DNA from: Spartinivicinus marinus
Lineage (GTDB): Bacteria > Pseudomonadota > Gammaproteobacteria > Pseudomonadales > Zooshikellaceae
Reading direction: 5' to 3'
Assembly: GCF_026309355.1 (NCBI RefSeq)
Contig: NZ_JAPJZK010000001.1
Span: forward strand, 496,001 to 560,000
Length of the DNA stretch: 64,000 nucleotides
Both the position numbers and the translations under genes were made by a program. The notes below the pieces were generated by a model, which ran no database searches, was not told where the DNA came from, and saw only the letters and a program-made list of their open reading frames with translations. This document shows positions 33,574-41,752 of the stretch, one piece after another. Position 1 is the stretch's first letter. Every line of letters starts with the position of its first letter.

Positions 33574-35111
33574 CAGTTGTCGCCCTCTGCTACACCATGA
33601 CCATAGGCAATAAATCCGGCTTTGGCCAAGCTCTCCGCCAGTTGAGTACGATCCATTTTACTCAATAAATCAGGTAACAACTGTTGTAACTCTTCATAGC
33701 TTTGCGCTTGTTGAATAGCCGATATAAGGGGATCAATTACCGGTGTCAGCTGCTGTTGCCAATCATCCAACATCAGGGTTTCCAACTGGTCGATTTCGTC
33801 GGGCTGCTGGCTGTTTACTGCCTGGCAGTGACTACACGTCTGTTGCCGGTTATTCGCTTTATCTTCTTTATTGGACTCAGCGGGTTGTGTACTTGGGGCT
33901 GCTAATAATTCCTCCCCTTCCTGGGGCTCTGATAAACCTAATTTACTGAGTACTTCTTGCTGTGAGACTTTTAACCCCAGCGGCACCAGTTTGGCTAAAT
34001 TATCCGCCAGATTTTCCGTATCATACGACTCTGGTAGGCTAATTTTGATGCGCGGGTATTCTTCCTGCACCCCGTAATTTAAATCAATATAGGGCTTAAT
34101 TAAATCCCGGTTAATGGTGGTGGCTAATTGTTTCGCATCGGCGTCAATAATATCCTGTCTCACTTCATCATGGACTTGAGCTTGTGCGTGACTGCTCCCA
34201 TCATCGGCGGTCATGGTCTGGCCGAGTACGGCTTTAGATAGCTGCCGGTCGATCCACTCCGCCAGTCGGGCAAACGCATCCGAGCCACTCGCCGTATGGC
34301 TTATTTCTTGAAACTCAATGGCCATAGTCCTGGGTAAGATAGCCGCTGCGTCACTGCCAATTTCATACACCGCACGCCGTAAGGTCTCTTCCTGCTTTTC
34401 ATCAATTTCACCATCGTAATAACCGATTCGAAGCGGTACGCCATAAATTTCTAAAAAAGCCATCCAGTCCTTGAGACCATACATTTTACACAGGTAGGAA
34501 AAGGCTACTAATCGGGCTAACCCGCCTCTTAAGGTTAAACCCGATTTCAACCGTGGCCGATGGACAATAAATTTATACGGTGGAATTTCCAGCCCTGCCT
34601 CTGAGTTGGATTCGTCAATAATCCGCAGTTCTTCCGGGTTGTCTTTTAGGAACATAAAGTACCGAGGATCTCGCCACTTATAGGCCACGGGCTTCCATAC
34701 GCTGCCGGTCTGGTCCCAGATAATTTCATTGACGCTAAACCCTTTGCCAATGGCATCCAGCGCATCACTCATCATGTCAGCAAATTCTGGGGTATCAATT
34801 AACTGCTGTATTTCTTCTGTGAATTTATTTTCAGTACTGTGCTCCACGCTAATATCCAAACTACACACCGCAAATTTTCGGGTGCGTAAGACACTGGCAT
34901 AATGAGGCTCCCGCTCTTCCATTTCTTCCGCCAGGGTTAAATAGGCTTGCATGTCACCTTCGGCAGCTTCCTGTAAAACCGATGCTAATTTACTGGGGGT
35001 TAAGCCACTGGCGACCGCTTCCATTTCAAACGGGTTTCGTACTGCAGAAGGACCTGCTACCTCACGGGTGAGGCTTTTTTTATTCACTGCCTTTGTCTTA
35101 TTCTCAGCCAT
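33573..35111 (-). CDS. Portal protein (Mu gp29-like, DUF935)
   Basis: 512 aa, normal length. DUF935 features: ADEMEEREPHYASVLRTRK-like segment (EEMEEREPHYASVLRTRKF, about 60-80), GFSVNEIIWD, WRDPRYFMF, LARLVAFSYLCKMYGLKDWM, FLEIYGVPLRIGYYDG and TMTADDGSSHAQAQVHDEVR. Forms the portal ring for DNA entry and exit. C-terminal 100 residues are Gln-rich. Sits between terminase and gpF, as in Mu. Confidence 0.95.
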   Translation of the reverse strand: MAENKTKAVNKKSLTREVAGPSAVRNPFEMEAVASGLTPSKLASVLQEAAEGDMQAYLTLAEEMEEREPHYASVLRTRKFAVCSLDISVEHSTENKFTEEIQQLIDTPEFADMMSDALDAIGKGFSVNEIIWDQTGSVWKPVAYKWRDPRYFMFLKDNPEELRIIDESNSEAGLEIPPYKFIVHRPRLKSGLTLRGGLARLVAFSYLCKMYGLKDWMAFLEIYGVPLRIGYYDGEIDEKQEETLRRAVYEIGSDAAAILPRTMAIEFQEISHTASGSDAFARLAEWIDRQLSKAVLGQTMTADDGSSHAQAQVHDEVRQDIIDADAKQLATTINRDLIKPYIDLNYGVQEEYPRIKISLPESYDTENLADNLAKLVPLGLKVSQQEVLSKLGLSEPQEGEELLAAPSTQPAESNKEDKANNRQQTCSHCQAVNSQQPDEIDQLETLMLDDWQQQLTPVIDPLISAIQQAQSYEELQQLLPDLLSKMDRTQLAESLAKAGFIAYGHGVAEGDN

Positions 35112-35113
35112 GT

Positions 35114-36625
35114 TTACCAGGCTCCTTTCTTGCGTTTAAATTCAGTACCACACCCTTTCACTGGCTTATACTCAAACTGTTGTTTATGGTCATTCACCCA
35201 TTTCAGGAATTGGCTAGTACTATCCACCTGGTCGTCATGTTCGGATAGGGGAAATACAAAGATTTCGCGCTCGTAATCCACCAGCCAACAGCCAGACTCT
35301 GGTAAAAACACTTTGCCCGCTTCAATGGTGGCACTTTGGCTGCTCATGCGGGTGAGTTTGTCGCCCTCGGGTTCAATGGCAATAATCGGTAAGCTGGTGG
35401 TGAGTCGTAGTTCCTGAATTAAGGATTGGCCGCTGGCTTTATCTTCGATAAGTATTGCCTGTGCCCCCCACTTGTCGGCTAATGCTCTAACAACGGTTTT
35501 TAAATGGGGATATTCGACCCGCTCCCGCCAGACATCCACCAGGTAATAACCGAATTTCGTTTCCATCCACACAGTCGCCACTGACGGGTCATTAATTTGA
35601 TCCGGTTTATAAGCCGTATCCCAACTATGAATAATCCGAATCGGGTTAGCAGGCAAAGCCTTATAGCGTTTAATCCAAGCCCGTTTAATGAGCCCACCTT
35701 CTGCCGGTGCTGGCCGTTGCTGATAAAGCGCATCCCAGTTACGGCTACCTTGGCTAATTCGTTCTTGCTGCCAGTGCTCAGGGCTAAACCAATCCGTCCA
35801 TAAATACTCGCCTATTTGCCTACCTAATGGGTCATCCTCTCGCTCACACAGCGCTTGAAGACAGATGACGTACCATTCCTCACCATCCTGAGCATTCACC
35901 CAGCCTGATTGTCCCTCATAGCCAGGGGGTAATATACGACCAGATAAGTCATCCTCATGCCAGCGAGTTTGAATAATGATAATCCAACCAGACGGCTTCA
36001 GTCGGGTACGTAAATCCGTTAAATAAGCATCCCAGGTTTTATCTCGGATGGTGACACTTTCAGCTTGTTCAAAGCCTTTCACCGGGTCATCAATGATTAA
36101 TCCATCGGCCCGGTTACCGGTAATCCCTGATAAAATCCCACCCGCCATATAAGTCGCACTATTGGTTAACGACCAGTTATCCACCGCCTGGTTATCTTGA
36201 TTTAACTCGGCATTAAAGATGGTTTTAAATTGTTCGCTGCGGGTTATTGCTCGACATTTACGCCCGAATTTTTTCGCCAGGTCACTACCATAGGAGGTGG
36301 AAATAATATTTTTTCTCGGATTGCGGCCCATAAACCAGGTGGGAAATACGACACTGGCATAAGTCGATTTCGCCGAGCCGGGGGGCATAAATAACATCAC
36401 CCGTTTAATACTGCCCTGCTCGACTTGCTCCAGGGTTTTATTAATTAATTGATGATGTTCGGCGGGCTCAACGGTATCAGGGTAAAAACATTCACAGTCA
36501 TCATCCGTGAGTGGCACGCCAGGAATTTCAATAAAACGACAGTAGGCGTCTAATGAGTTAGCAGCCCGTAAAGCCAATTTCTTTTCCAGCAAAGCTAAGA
36601 GTTTTAATTTCTCTGCCATGGTCAT
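35114..36625 (-). CDS. Terminase large subunit (TerL)
   Basis: 503 aa. ATPase: Walker A-like FMPPGSAKST (residues about 79-88), Walker B GLIIDD (175-180), coupling region around IIQTRWHEDDLSG (218-229). Nuclease: HSWDTAYK (D336), ILIEDKASG (E394/D395) and HDDQVDS (463-469), the acidic triad expected of TerL. Packages DNA into the prohead with the small subunit whose gene overlaps its start by four bases. Intact. Confidence 0.95.
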   Translation of the reverse strand: MTMAEKLKLLALLEKKLALRAANSLDAYCRFIEIPGVPLTDDDCECFYPDTVEPAEHHQLINKTLEQVEQGSIKRVMLFMPPGSAKSTYASVVFPTWFMGRNPRKNIISTSYGSDLAKKFGRKCRAITRSEQFKTIFNAELNQDNQAVDNWSLTNSATYMAGGILSGITGNRADGLIIDDPVKGFEQAESVTIRDKTWDAYLTDLRTRLKPSGWIIIIQTRWHEDDLSGRILPPGYEGQSGWVNAQDGEEWYVICLQALCEREDDPLGRQIGEYLWTDWFSPEHWQQERISQGSRNWDALYQQRPAPAEGGLIKRAWIKRYKALPANPIRIIHSWDTAYKPDQINDPSVATVWMETKFGYYLVDVWRERVEYPHLKTVVRALADKWGAQAILIEDKASGQSLIQELRLTTSLPIIAIEPEGDKLTRMSSQSATIEAGKVFLPESGCWLVDYEREIFVFPLSEHDDQVDSTSQFLKWVNDHKQQFEYKPVKGCGTEFKRKKGAW

Positions 36626-37197
36626 GACAGTTTTTTCGTTAATTCCGCTATGCGCTTATCCAGTTCAGCTTCCGATAGGTTTTGGTTTTTGATGGTGCCG
36701 CTGTGTTCAACTTTATCAATAAAAATACCGTGACGACGGCCCAATAATTCCAGGGCTTTTAATTTGTCGTAGAGTTTGACTTTAACCCCGTGAGCGGTTT
36801 GGGAGATTTCCTGGATAGTGGCCGTTACTTCTGGGGATAAGGTATCAGAATCTTTTAATCGTATTGATTGGCAAGCTATGGCCGCTGAATGATTTGGCTC
36901 ATCCTCATTGGACTCCAAGGTGATTTCACGCCAGTCAATTACATCAGTAATATGACTAAAGGCAATTTTGGCGAGTTCTTTTTCGATGCGGTCAGCTGTC
37001 ACATCAAGACGATTACCCCGCTTCTGTTGTACTTCCCCTAACGCTGCTTGAATCTTAACATTTCCTAACAACCTGGCTCCTTGCTCACTGGCCGTCTTAG
37101 CACTATACCCCGCACGAATCGCTGCCTGAGTAGCATTTAAATCCACCAGGTATTCTTTGACAAACATTGCTTGCTTGGGGGTTAGCTTACCGCTCAT
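36622..37197 (-). CDS. Terminase small subunit
   Basis: 191 aa. Terminase_2-type features: LTPKQAMFVKEYLVDLNATQ, then AAIRAGYSAKTASEQGARLL (helix-turn-helix, about residues 4-43), and KLYDKLKALELLGRRHGIF near residue 145. C-terminus ELDKRIAELTKKLS overlaps the TerL start. Recognises phage DNA for packaging. Shares one base with the upstream holin gene. Confidence 0.94.
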   Translation of the reverse strand: MSGKLTPKQAMFVKEYLVDLNATQAAIRAGYSAKTASEQGARLLGNVKIQAALGEVQQKRGNRLDVTADRIEKELAKIAFSHITDVIDWREITLESNEDEPNHSAAIACQSIRLKDSDTLSPEVTATIQEISQTAHGVKVKLYDKLKALELLGRRHGIFIDKVEHSGTIKNQNLSEAELDKRIAELTKKLS

Positions 37198-37592
37198 TAC
37201 TTCGTTCGCCCTCCCAGTTTCTCAGCCGTTCTCAGTGCACCTAAGCCTAACAGCGCCATGACCAGCTCTGTCATTACATCAAACGGCAGTTGTGGTCCTG
37301 GTTCGCCAGAGGCCCATTGCAAAATGGGATTAATCAAAAAGGTAAAGGTTAATCCCAGGCCACAGACCCAACCAATAAACGGACGCCAACCAGCCACAAA
37401 TAAACTTCTGTGCTGGGCCTCTACCTTGTTCAGCTCAATTTGCAGCAAGCGCGGCTGCTGTCGTATGCGGGATAATAAAATCTCAGCCTGGGCACGCTCA
37501 GCGTCACTAGTCGTCACTTTATCCAGCACATTACCAATAGCTTCGATGGGCTCAGCTAAACCACCGCCTATTAATTTACTCCACCAACTCAT
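37197..37592 (-). CDS. Phage holin-like protein, 3TM type
   Basis: 131 aa from ATG 37592, chosen for the strong GGAAGGAG site; longer in-frame starts overlap the previous gene. Features: WWSKLIGGGLAEPIEAIGNV, a charged coiled segment (DAERAQAEILLSRIRQQPRL), RSLFVAGWRPFIGWVCGLGL then TFTFLINPILQW (membrane) and VMALLGLGALRTAEKLGG. Matches the group of 3TM holins found beside phage terminases. Possibly works with the 2TM holin upstream. Confidence 0.8.
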   Translation of the reverse strand: MSWWSKLIGGGLAEPIEAIGNVLDKVTTSDAERAQAEILLSRIRQQPRLLQIELNKVEAQHRSLFVAGWRPFIGWVCGLGLTFTFLINPILQWASGEPGPQLPFDVMTELVMALLGLGALRTAEKLGGRTK

Positions 37593-37594
37593 GG

Positions 37595-37780
37595 TTACTC
37601 CTTCCGCCGACCCAGGTGGGCGGCAATATCCGTATAAATCCGCACCAGCACGCCAATGACACCGACAATAATCCCCAGTGCACTCAACCAATCCATAGTG
37701 CTCCACTGCTCAACGGTCGCGGCACCTATGACGGTGGCAGAGCCCACCACATAACTGACAACACCTGATTTATCCATCAT
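37595..37780 (-). CDS. Small holin (HP1-type)
   Basis: 61 aa, two probable membrane helices (about 7-22 and 31-50) with SYVVGSATVIGAATVEQWST, then DWLSALGIIVGVIGVLVRIY and a basic tail AAHLGRRKE. This layout and the position right after the endolysin fit HP1-family holins, which permeabilise the inner membrane to release the endolysin. Start overlaps the endolysin end by 11 bases. Confidence 0.8.
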   Translation of the reverse strand: MMDKSGVVSYVVGSATVIGAATVEQWSTMDWLSALGIIVGVIGVLVRIYTDIAAHLGRRKE

Positions 37781-38192
37781 CTCCCTCGACTAACTCAAAA
37801 TGGACCAAATCATTAAAGGTCTGGTCACTCACTTGATGGTTACGATTCCAATCCCCACCCCAGCGCAAGCGATGCTTCATGCGTCCTTCTTTAAACAGCT
37901 TGATTGCTGTGCCCACCACCAAGCCACCTAAGTAATAAAACTGGTTATATTCCTCCCACTTAATCGGATAAGGCGCTACGTCTACAGCAAACGCCGGGAG
38001 TCGATTGTGTTTACTGTGGGGAAATAGCAACGTAGATTTACCTGCTACATAAGCCACATCTTGATCTTGCTGGTTGCGGTGACCAATTAAAATACTGCAA
38101 TCACAGTCTTTAATGATCTCGCTGAATAAAACTTGTAGGTCTTCGTGACAGGTGGCTAAACGTTCTAATGATGTAGGGCTGAATTTTGGCAT
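37770..38192 (-). CDS. Endolysin, M15-family peptidase
   Basis: 140 aa. M15 (L-alanyl-D-glutamate / D,D-peptidase) zinc motif: SKHNRLPAFAVDVAP, with ligands H62 and D71, and the C-terminal DLVHFEL with H131. Cleaves peptidoglycan cross-peptides at lysis. First gene of a late transcript with the shared CCCCTAAC element and a hairpin over its ribosome-binding site. No signal peptide, so it needs the holins. Confidence 0.93.
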   Translation of the reverse strand: MPKFSPTSLERLATCHEDLQVLFSEIIKDCDCSILIGHRNQQDQDVAYVAGKSTLLFPHSKHNRLPAFAVDVAPYPIKWEEYNQFYYLGGLVVGTAIKLFKEGRMKHRLRWGGDWNRNHQVSDQTFNDLVHFELVEGDDG

Positions 38193-38230
38193 AAACTCCT
38201 CAGGATCTGGTTAGGGATAGTGAGGAGTTT
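38193..38230 (-). promoter_or_regulatory. Hairpin sequestering the endolysin ribosome-binding site
   Basis: AAACTCCTCA (38193-38202) and TGAGGAGTTT (38221-38230): perfect 10-bp stem, 18-base loop. On the minus strand the 3' arm carries GAGGAG and abuts the ATG. Confidence 0.7.
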
Positions 38231-38250
38231 TAATAATTTAATCAGGAGAA

Positions 38251-38262
38251 GTTAGGGGAAAT
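38251..38262 (-). promoter_or_regulatory. Candidate late-promoter element before the lysis/head operon
   Basis: Minus strand ATTTCCCCTAAC, identical to 23420-23431 and 28363-28374; TAACTT could be the -10. In Mu a late promoter (Plys) is placed ahead of the lysis genes. Confidence 0.6.
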
Positions 38263-38352
38263 TTTCTTTACTTTCACATAGAAGTGAAGACCTCTTATTA
38301 TTTCAACTGAGCTATAATCAAACCAAGTTATATCAAACTGAACTAGTTCAAA

Positions 38353-39082
38353 ATGCAAAAAAAACCAATCTTATTTATCTTAATTATAGCCTATAATTTA
38401 ACCTACTTATCAAATGCAGACGAGCATTATATTCGTATTTACTATCATGAGCGAACACCTTACTACAAAATAGAAGATAATAAGTTAACAGGCATTGTTG
38501 GCAGCAAAGCTCAACAAATACTAGAAAAAAGCAAAGTTCCATATCGTTTATCAAACATACCTGCAGCACGCCAAATAGAAGAAGTCAAAATCAATAAGAA
38601 ACATATATGTGCAGTGGGCTGGTTTAAAAATAAAGAAAGGGAGTTATTTGCAAAGTACACCATGCCTATCTACCAAGATAGGCCCGCAGTATTAGTTACA
38701 ACCAAAAACCAGTTAAATGTACTCAATAAAAAAAAACATCGACAACTTGCTATCCGATCAAAGTTTATATATCGGCATTAAAATAGGATATTCATATGGA
38801 GGGTTTATAGATAAAAAAATTAGCCAGCATAATCCAAAAAAACTACGTATGTCTAAGGACAACCTTGGAATGATGAAAATGCTAAAAGCTAATAGATTTA
38901 ACTACTTCATAGTCGCAGAAGAAGAGGCAGAAGAACTAGTTTTAGCAAACAAAGGTTTTTTTGCAATCCATAAACTTTCAGATCTTCCTCCAGGGAGTAA
39001 GCGTTATTTTATGTGTAGTAAAAAAGTAGACAATAGTATTATTGACAAAATCAATCAAGCCATAAAAAGTCTAAGCTTTTAA
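38353..39082 (+). pseudogene. Periplasmic solute-binding protein (SBP family 3), frameshifted in a 9-A run
   Basis: ATG 38353 with a signal peptide (PILFILIIAYNLTYLSNA, cleavage about residue 22). The first frame runs to 38781; the second, open to 39082, continues as NIDNLLSDQSLYIGIKIGYS. The join is in the run of nine A at 38728-38736, so one inserted or deleted A separates the halves. Together they would give about 243 aa, normal for an ABC-type amino-acid binding protein (TYYKI-like YYHERTPYYKIEDNKLTGIV, AARQIEEVK). The site could be a mutation, a phase-variable tract or a transcription-slippage point. Plus-strand moron just upstream of the lysis genes. Confidence 0.72.
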
Positions 39083-39104
39083 AAATATCGTAAGATATAT
39101 TATC

Positions 39105-39902
39105 ATGAAACAAACTCCAATAGTCATAATAGTCACAGTTTTTTGGTTTTGCAATATATATGCTAATGATACGATAACTTTTGATACATACCCTCCACTG
39201 ACATATATAAACTCAAAAACAGGGAAAGCTGATGGACCAATAGTCCAGCTCATTAAATAAGCAAACAAAAATATCAACCATAAAATTGAAATACAACTTC
39301 ACCCTATTTTGAGAATGTTTAAAAACTTAAAAAATCACAGCACACACGCAGCATTTGGCATGAGTTATAGAGCTGAAAGAGCCAAAAAATGGTATTATAG
39401 TTATCCAATAAATTATATAAATTATTCTCTATATGTTAACAAAACCAATCCATTAAAATATTCCAAACGAGAGCAATTAGAGGGTTATACAGTTGCTACT
39501 TGGGGGCCAACAAATATGTCTAAAACCTTGAGTGGTTTTGCTGAGCTCATTCCAAACCTAACGATTAAAATTTTCCCAGAATACAAGAATGTTTATAAAA
39601 TGCTAGACAATGGACGATTTGGAGAAAAAGGAGCCATTTATGCTCCTGATTCCAATGCAGAACTATCAATTAGAAAAGAACTGTTGAGTAACATAAGATT
39701 TGCCGGAGTTGATAAAAAAAATATCTATTACATAGTTTTTGTCAAAGACACCACACCAAAATCCTACATTTATAAATTCAATGAAGCTATATTAAACCTA
39801 TATAAAAATGGGAGGATGTCTGAAATTTACAACAGTTTCTCAAAACAAGGGATCATAGCTAAAGTACCTTTAAAAAATGACTTCAGAATATTGAGTCAAT
39901 AA
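39105..39902 (+). pseudogene. Periplasmic solute-binding protein (SBP family 3), in-frame stop
   Basis: ATG 39105 with signal peptide (PIVIIVTVFWFCNIYA). After 51 codons (TYPPLTYINSKTGKADGPIV) there is TAA at 39258-39260; the same frame then stays open to 39902 with typical later parts (FGMSYRAERAKKWYYSYPIN, EGYTVATWGP, AILNLYKNGRMSEIYNSF). Length without the stop 265 aa. Translation could restart from a TTG at 39309 but without a signal peptide. Distant paralogue and tandem neighbour of the preceding broken gene; it converges with the Mor-type activator. Confidence 0.72.
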
Positions 39903-39920
39903 AAAGGAGTTATCTATCTA

Positions 39921-40319
39921 TTACCCTAACTCCAAAACCACCTGTACCGGCTCCACCCCAACCTCCTCCTCCAAACCCTCATCCCTCAAAATATTCAACG
40001 CCTGCCGTCGACAGATACCATACTTAGCCGCCAGCCAATCCACCCGAGAGCAGCCACCACCGGACTTTATCGTGACATACTCCTTGCGTATTAAGTCATT
40101 ACGCACCTGCTTAAACTGCTGCTTAGTGGGTAGCTCGATATGCTCACCCTGAAAGTAATCACTGAGTTGCTCTGCTGCCTCAAAACCAATGAGCGCTACT
40201 AGAATATGTTCATCCGTCATTCGATGTGGAATATACAACCGTGCCCCTCCCAGGTTTTGACCCAGCTTCAATGTAGCCTCAGGGCCTATGATTTCAGCGA
40301 GTTCATGTAACAGGTTCAT
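39921..40319 (-). CDS. Mor/C-family transcription activator
   Basis: 132 aa, the size of Mu Mor and C. Begins LLHELAEIIGPEATLKLGQN, then LGGARLYIPHRM (dimerisation part), and has a C-terminal helix-turn-helix about residues 80-115 (DLIRKEYVTIKSGG, VDWLAAKYGICRRQALNILR). Mor and C bind upstream of phage promoters and recruit RNA polymerase. Here it is the best candidate to switch on the late operons that share the CCCCTAAC element. Encoded after the replication genes and before lysis, the expected middle-gene place. Confidence 0.92.
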   Translation of the reverse strand: MNLLHELAEIIGPEATLKLGQNLGGARLYIPHRMTDEHILVALIGFEAAEQLSDYFQGEHIELPTKQQFKQVRNDLIRKEYVTIKSGGGCSRVDWLAAKYGICRRQALNILRDEGLEEEVGVEPVQVVLELG

Positions 40320-40346
40320 AGCTTCCCCCTCGATCGAAACACGGTA

Positions 40347-40673
40347 TTAGGCGGCTTGTTGAGCTCTGGCAAGTAACAACCTAATAGCCTTGATTGCACG
40401 GCCACTGGTGATCAGCTGATCGTTACAACGGTAGATATTCCAGCCCAGCAACGTGGCTTCATGATATTTTTCCATGTCACCTGCAAAGCCCTTGCCTCGA
40501 TTATGGCGACCATTGATCCAGCCACCACCTTCCACCTCCACCGCTATTTTTTGATCAACCCAGGCAAAATCAAACCGCCACCGTCTAACAGGGTGAAAAC
40601 GGTACTCCCTTATTGGTTGTGGCACTTTATAAGCTCGAAAGTGTACTTCCAACGTTGCTTCCAATTGACTCAT
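40347..40673 (-). CDS. DUF559-type endonuclease-like protein
   Basis: 108 aa. PD-(D/E)xK-like core: RRWRFDFAWVDQKIAVEVEG (D about 34, E-V-E about 45-47) followed by a basic segment (NGRHNRGKGFAGDMEKYHEA) and LLGWNIYRCNDQLITSGRAI. Related to Vsr/DUF559 small nucleases common in phage replication regions; may process DNA or act in recombination. Lies between the P-like gene and the activator. Confidence 0.82.
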   Translation of the reverse strand: MSQLEATLEVHFRAYKVPQPIREYRFHPVRRWRFDFAWVDQKIAVEVEGGGWINGRHNRGKGFAGDMEKYHEATLLGWNIYRCNDQLITSGRAIKAIRLLLARAQQAA

Positions 40674-41013
40674 ATCAAACCCCTGTCTTTTTTATCACTT
40701 ACATGGTCGTTCGTTGCTAGCGAAATAAACTACGTTTGTTGTATTGTTTAACTGGTCACAAAGACTGTTAAAACTCACTAGTTACGCATTGCCTCAGCTG
40801 CGCTTCCTTTCTTTTGCATCCGTACTTATTTGAGGCAATGCTTTTTTCTATTTTCCTTGTCGCCATAATATTGGTTGCTTTACACATCATTAGCAGTGAA
40901 CTTCTTGTCTAAGTGGAGGTCATAGCTATTACGTTTACCTCCGTGTGTTTTATGCACTGCTTTGTTGTACTACCCCCAAGCCCTAAACCAGCGTTGACGA
41001 AGCAGTGCTTTTT
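40674..41013. other. Structured region between the P-like and DUF559 genes
   Basis: Three sets of inverted repeats: GCATTGCCTCA 40786-40796 with TGAGGCAATGC 40831-40841 (then T6 on the plus strand); AGCAGTG 40892-40898 or AGCAGTGC 41001-41008, each able to pair with GCACTGCT 40954-40961, so these pairings exclude one another; and GGAGGT 40915-40920 with ACCTCC 40937-40942. T-runs after 40841 and 41008 give the plus-strand reading a terminator look. On the minus strand two tiny overlapping frames exist: 40957-40880 (GTG start, 25 aa) and 40890-40768 (next entry). Confidence 0.5.
40768..40890 (-). CDS. Possible very small basic phage protein (40 aa)
   Basis: ATG 40890 to TAA 40768: MCKATNIMATRKIEKSIAS, NKYGCKRKEAQLRQCVTSEF. 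Basic, three Cys. It fills the gap in the operon direction, and its start overlaps the end of a 25-residue frame (40957-40880), which suggests coupling. No ribosome-binding site stands out and inverted repeats run through it, so it may be chance. Confidence 0.25.
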   Translation of the reverse strand: MMCKATNIMATRKIEKSIASNKYGCKRKEAQLRQCVTSEF

Positions 41014-41748
41014 TTATTTCCTTCCCAACATCCGATATATTTCGCTCATCGCCTCTCGCGGATTATCCAGCTGATCAAAGCCCTTTTGCTGTAAATACTT
41101 CTGCTGTTGAACATCGTGGTAGGCTTTATTTTTTTCCGCGATCGATTTAGGTGTTTCGTCTGTCAGCGCTTTGGGGATATCCTGCAGTGGCTCCCCTGCC
41201 ATAACCTGTTGGCAAATCAGTTCATAATTTCGCTCAAATACTGGAAAAATATCTCGCTCAGGCATGGATTTTAATTCGAAAAATCCTGTGTTTCTGGCCG
41301 CTGAATACACCGCTTGATGACTCCAGTTGAGTTGGCCAGGATTTAATTCATGGGCTTTCTGACAAGCTTCCCGGTAGGCTAGCTGCGGCTTGGGTAAGCC
41401 AAAATCTTCTGGGTCACCATTGCACCAGGAAATAAATTTTCCAATGCTTGGGATAAAATCACCTGAAGCCTGGCGCGCTTTGTTCAAACCAATACGAACT
41501 TGCTCAACCTTGAGAATTTTGTTTTCGATAAATCCTTTGGTCCAATTGCGCTTAGCGCTGTTGAGGGTTTCTGTGTCAGCAAAGGCCTGTTTCCATGCAG
41601 GGAAAATACCCTGTAATTCACGAAAAATTAAATTGACTAACTGGGCTGCATGCTCTGAGACATCCTGCGAGTTAGACTCCGCTTGCTGAGGCTGCGGTTG
41701 ATTAAAATTAATTCCTGAAATAATTTCACCTGATTTTTTCATCCTCAA
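41014..41748 (-). CDS. Replication protein P-like (helicase loader family)
   Basis: 244 aa. Lambda P-type core: LVNLIFRELQGIFPAWKQAF, then NSAKRNWTKGFIENKILKVE, followed by SIGKFISWCNGDPEDFGLP (about residues 100-125). The C-terminal part is helical. In lambda, P brings the host DnaB helicase to O bound at the origin. Directly downstream of the O-like gene, four bases apart. Intact. Confidence 0.88.
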   Translation of the reverse strand: MRMKKSGEIISGINFNQPQPQQAESNSQDVSEHAAQLVNLIFRELQGIFPAWKQAFADTETLNSAKRNWTKGFIENKILKVEQVRIGLNKARQASGDFIPSIGKFISWCNGDPEDFGLPKPQLAYREACQKAHELNPGQLNWSHQAVYSAARNTGFFELKSMPERDIFPVFERNYELICQQVMAGEPLQDIPKALTDETPKSIAEKNKAYHDVQQQKYLQQKGFDQLDNPREAMSEIYRMLGRK

Positions 41749-41752
41749 ATCC

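Noticed and set aside
40786..40847. Simple rho-independent terminator
   Set aside because: The 11-bp stem has a 34-base loop and there is no plus-strand gene upstream for it to end; kept only as part of a structured region.
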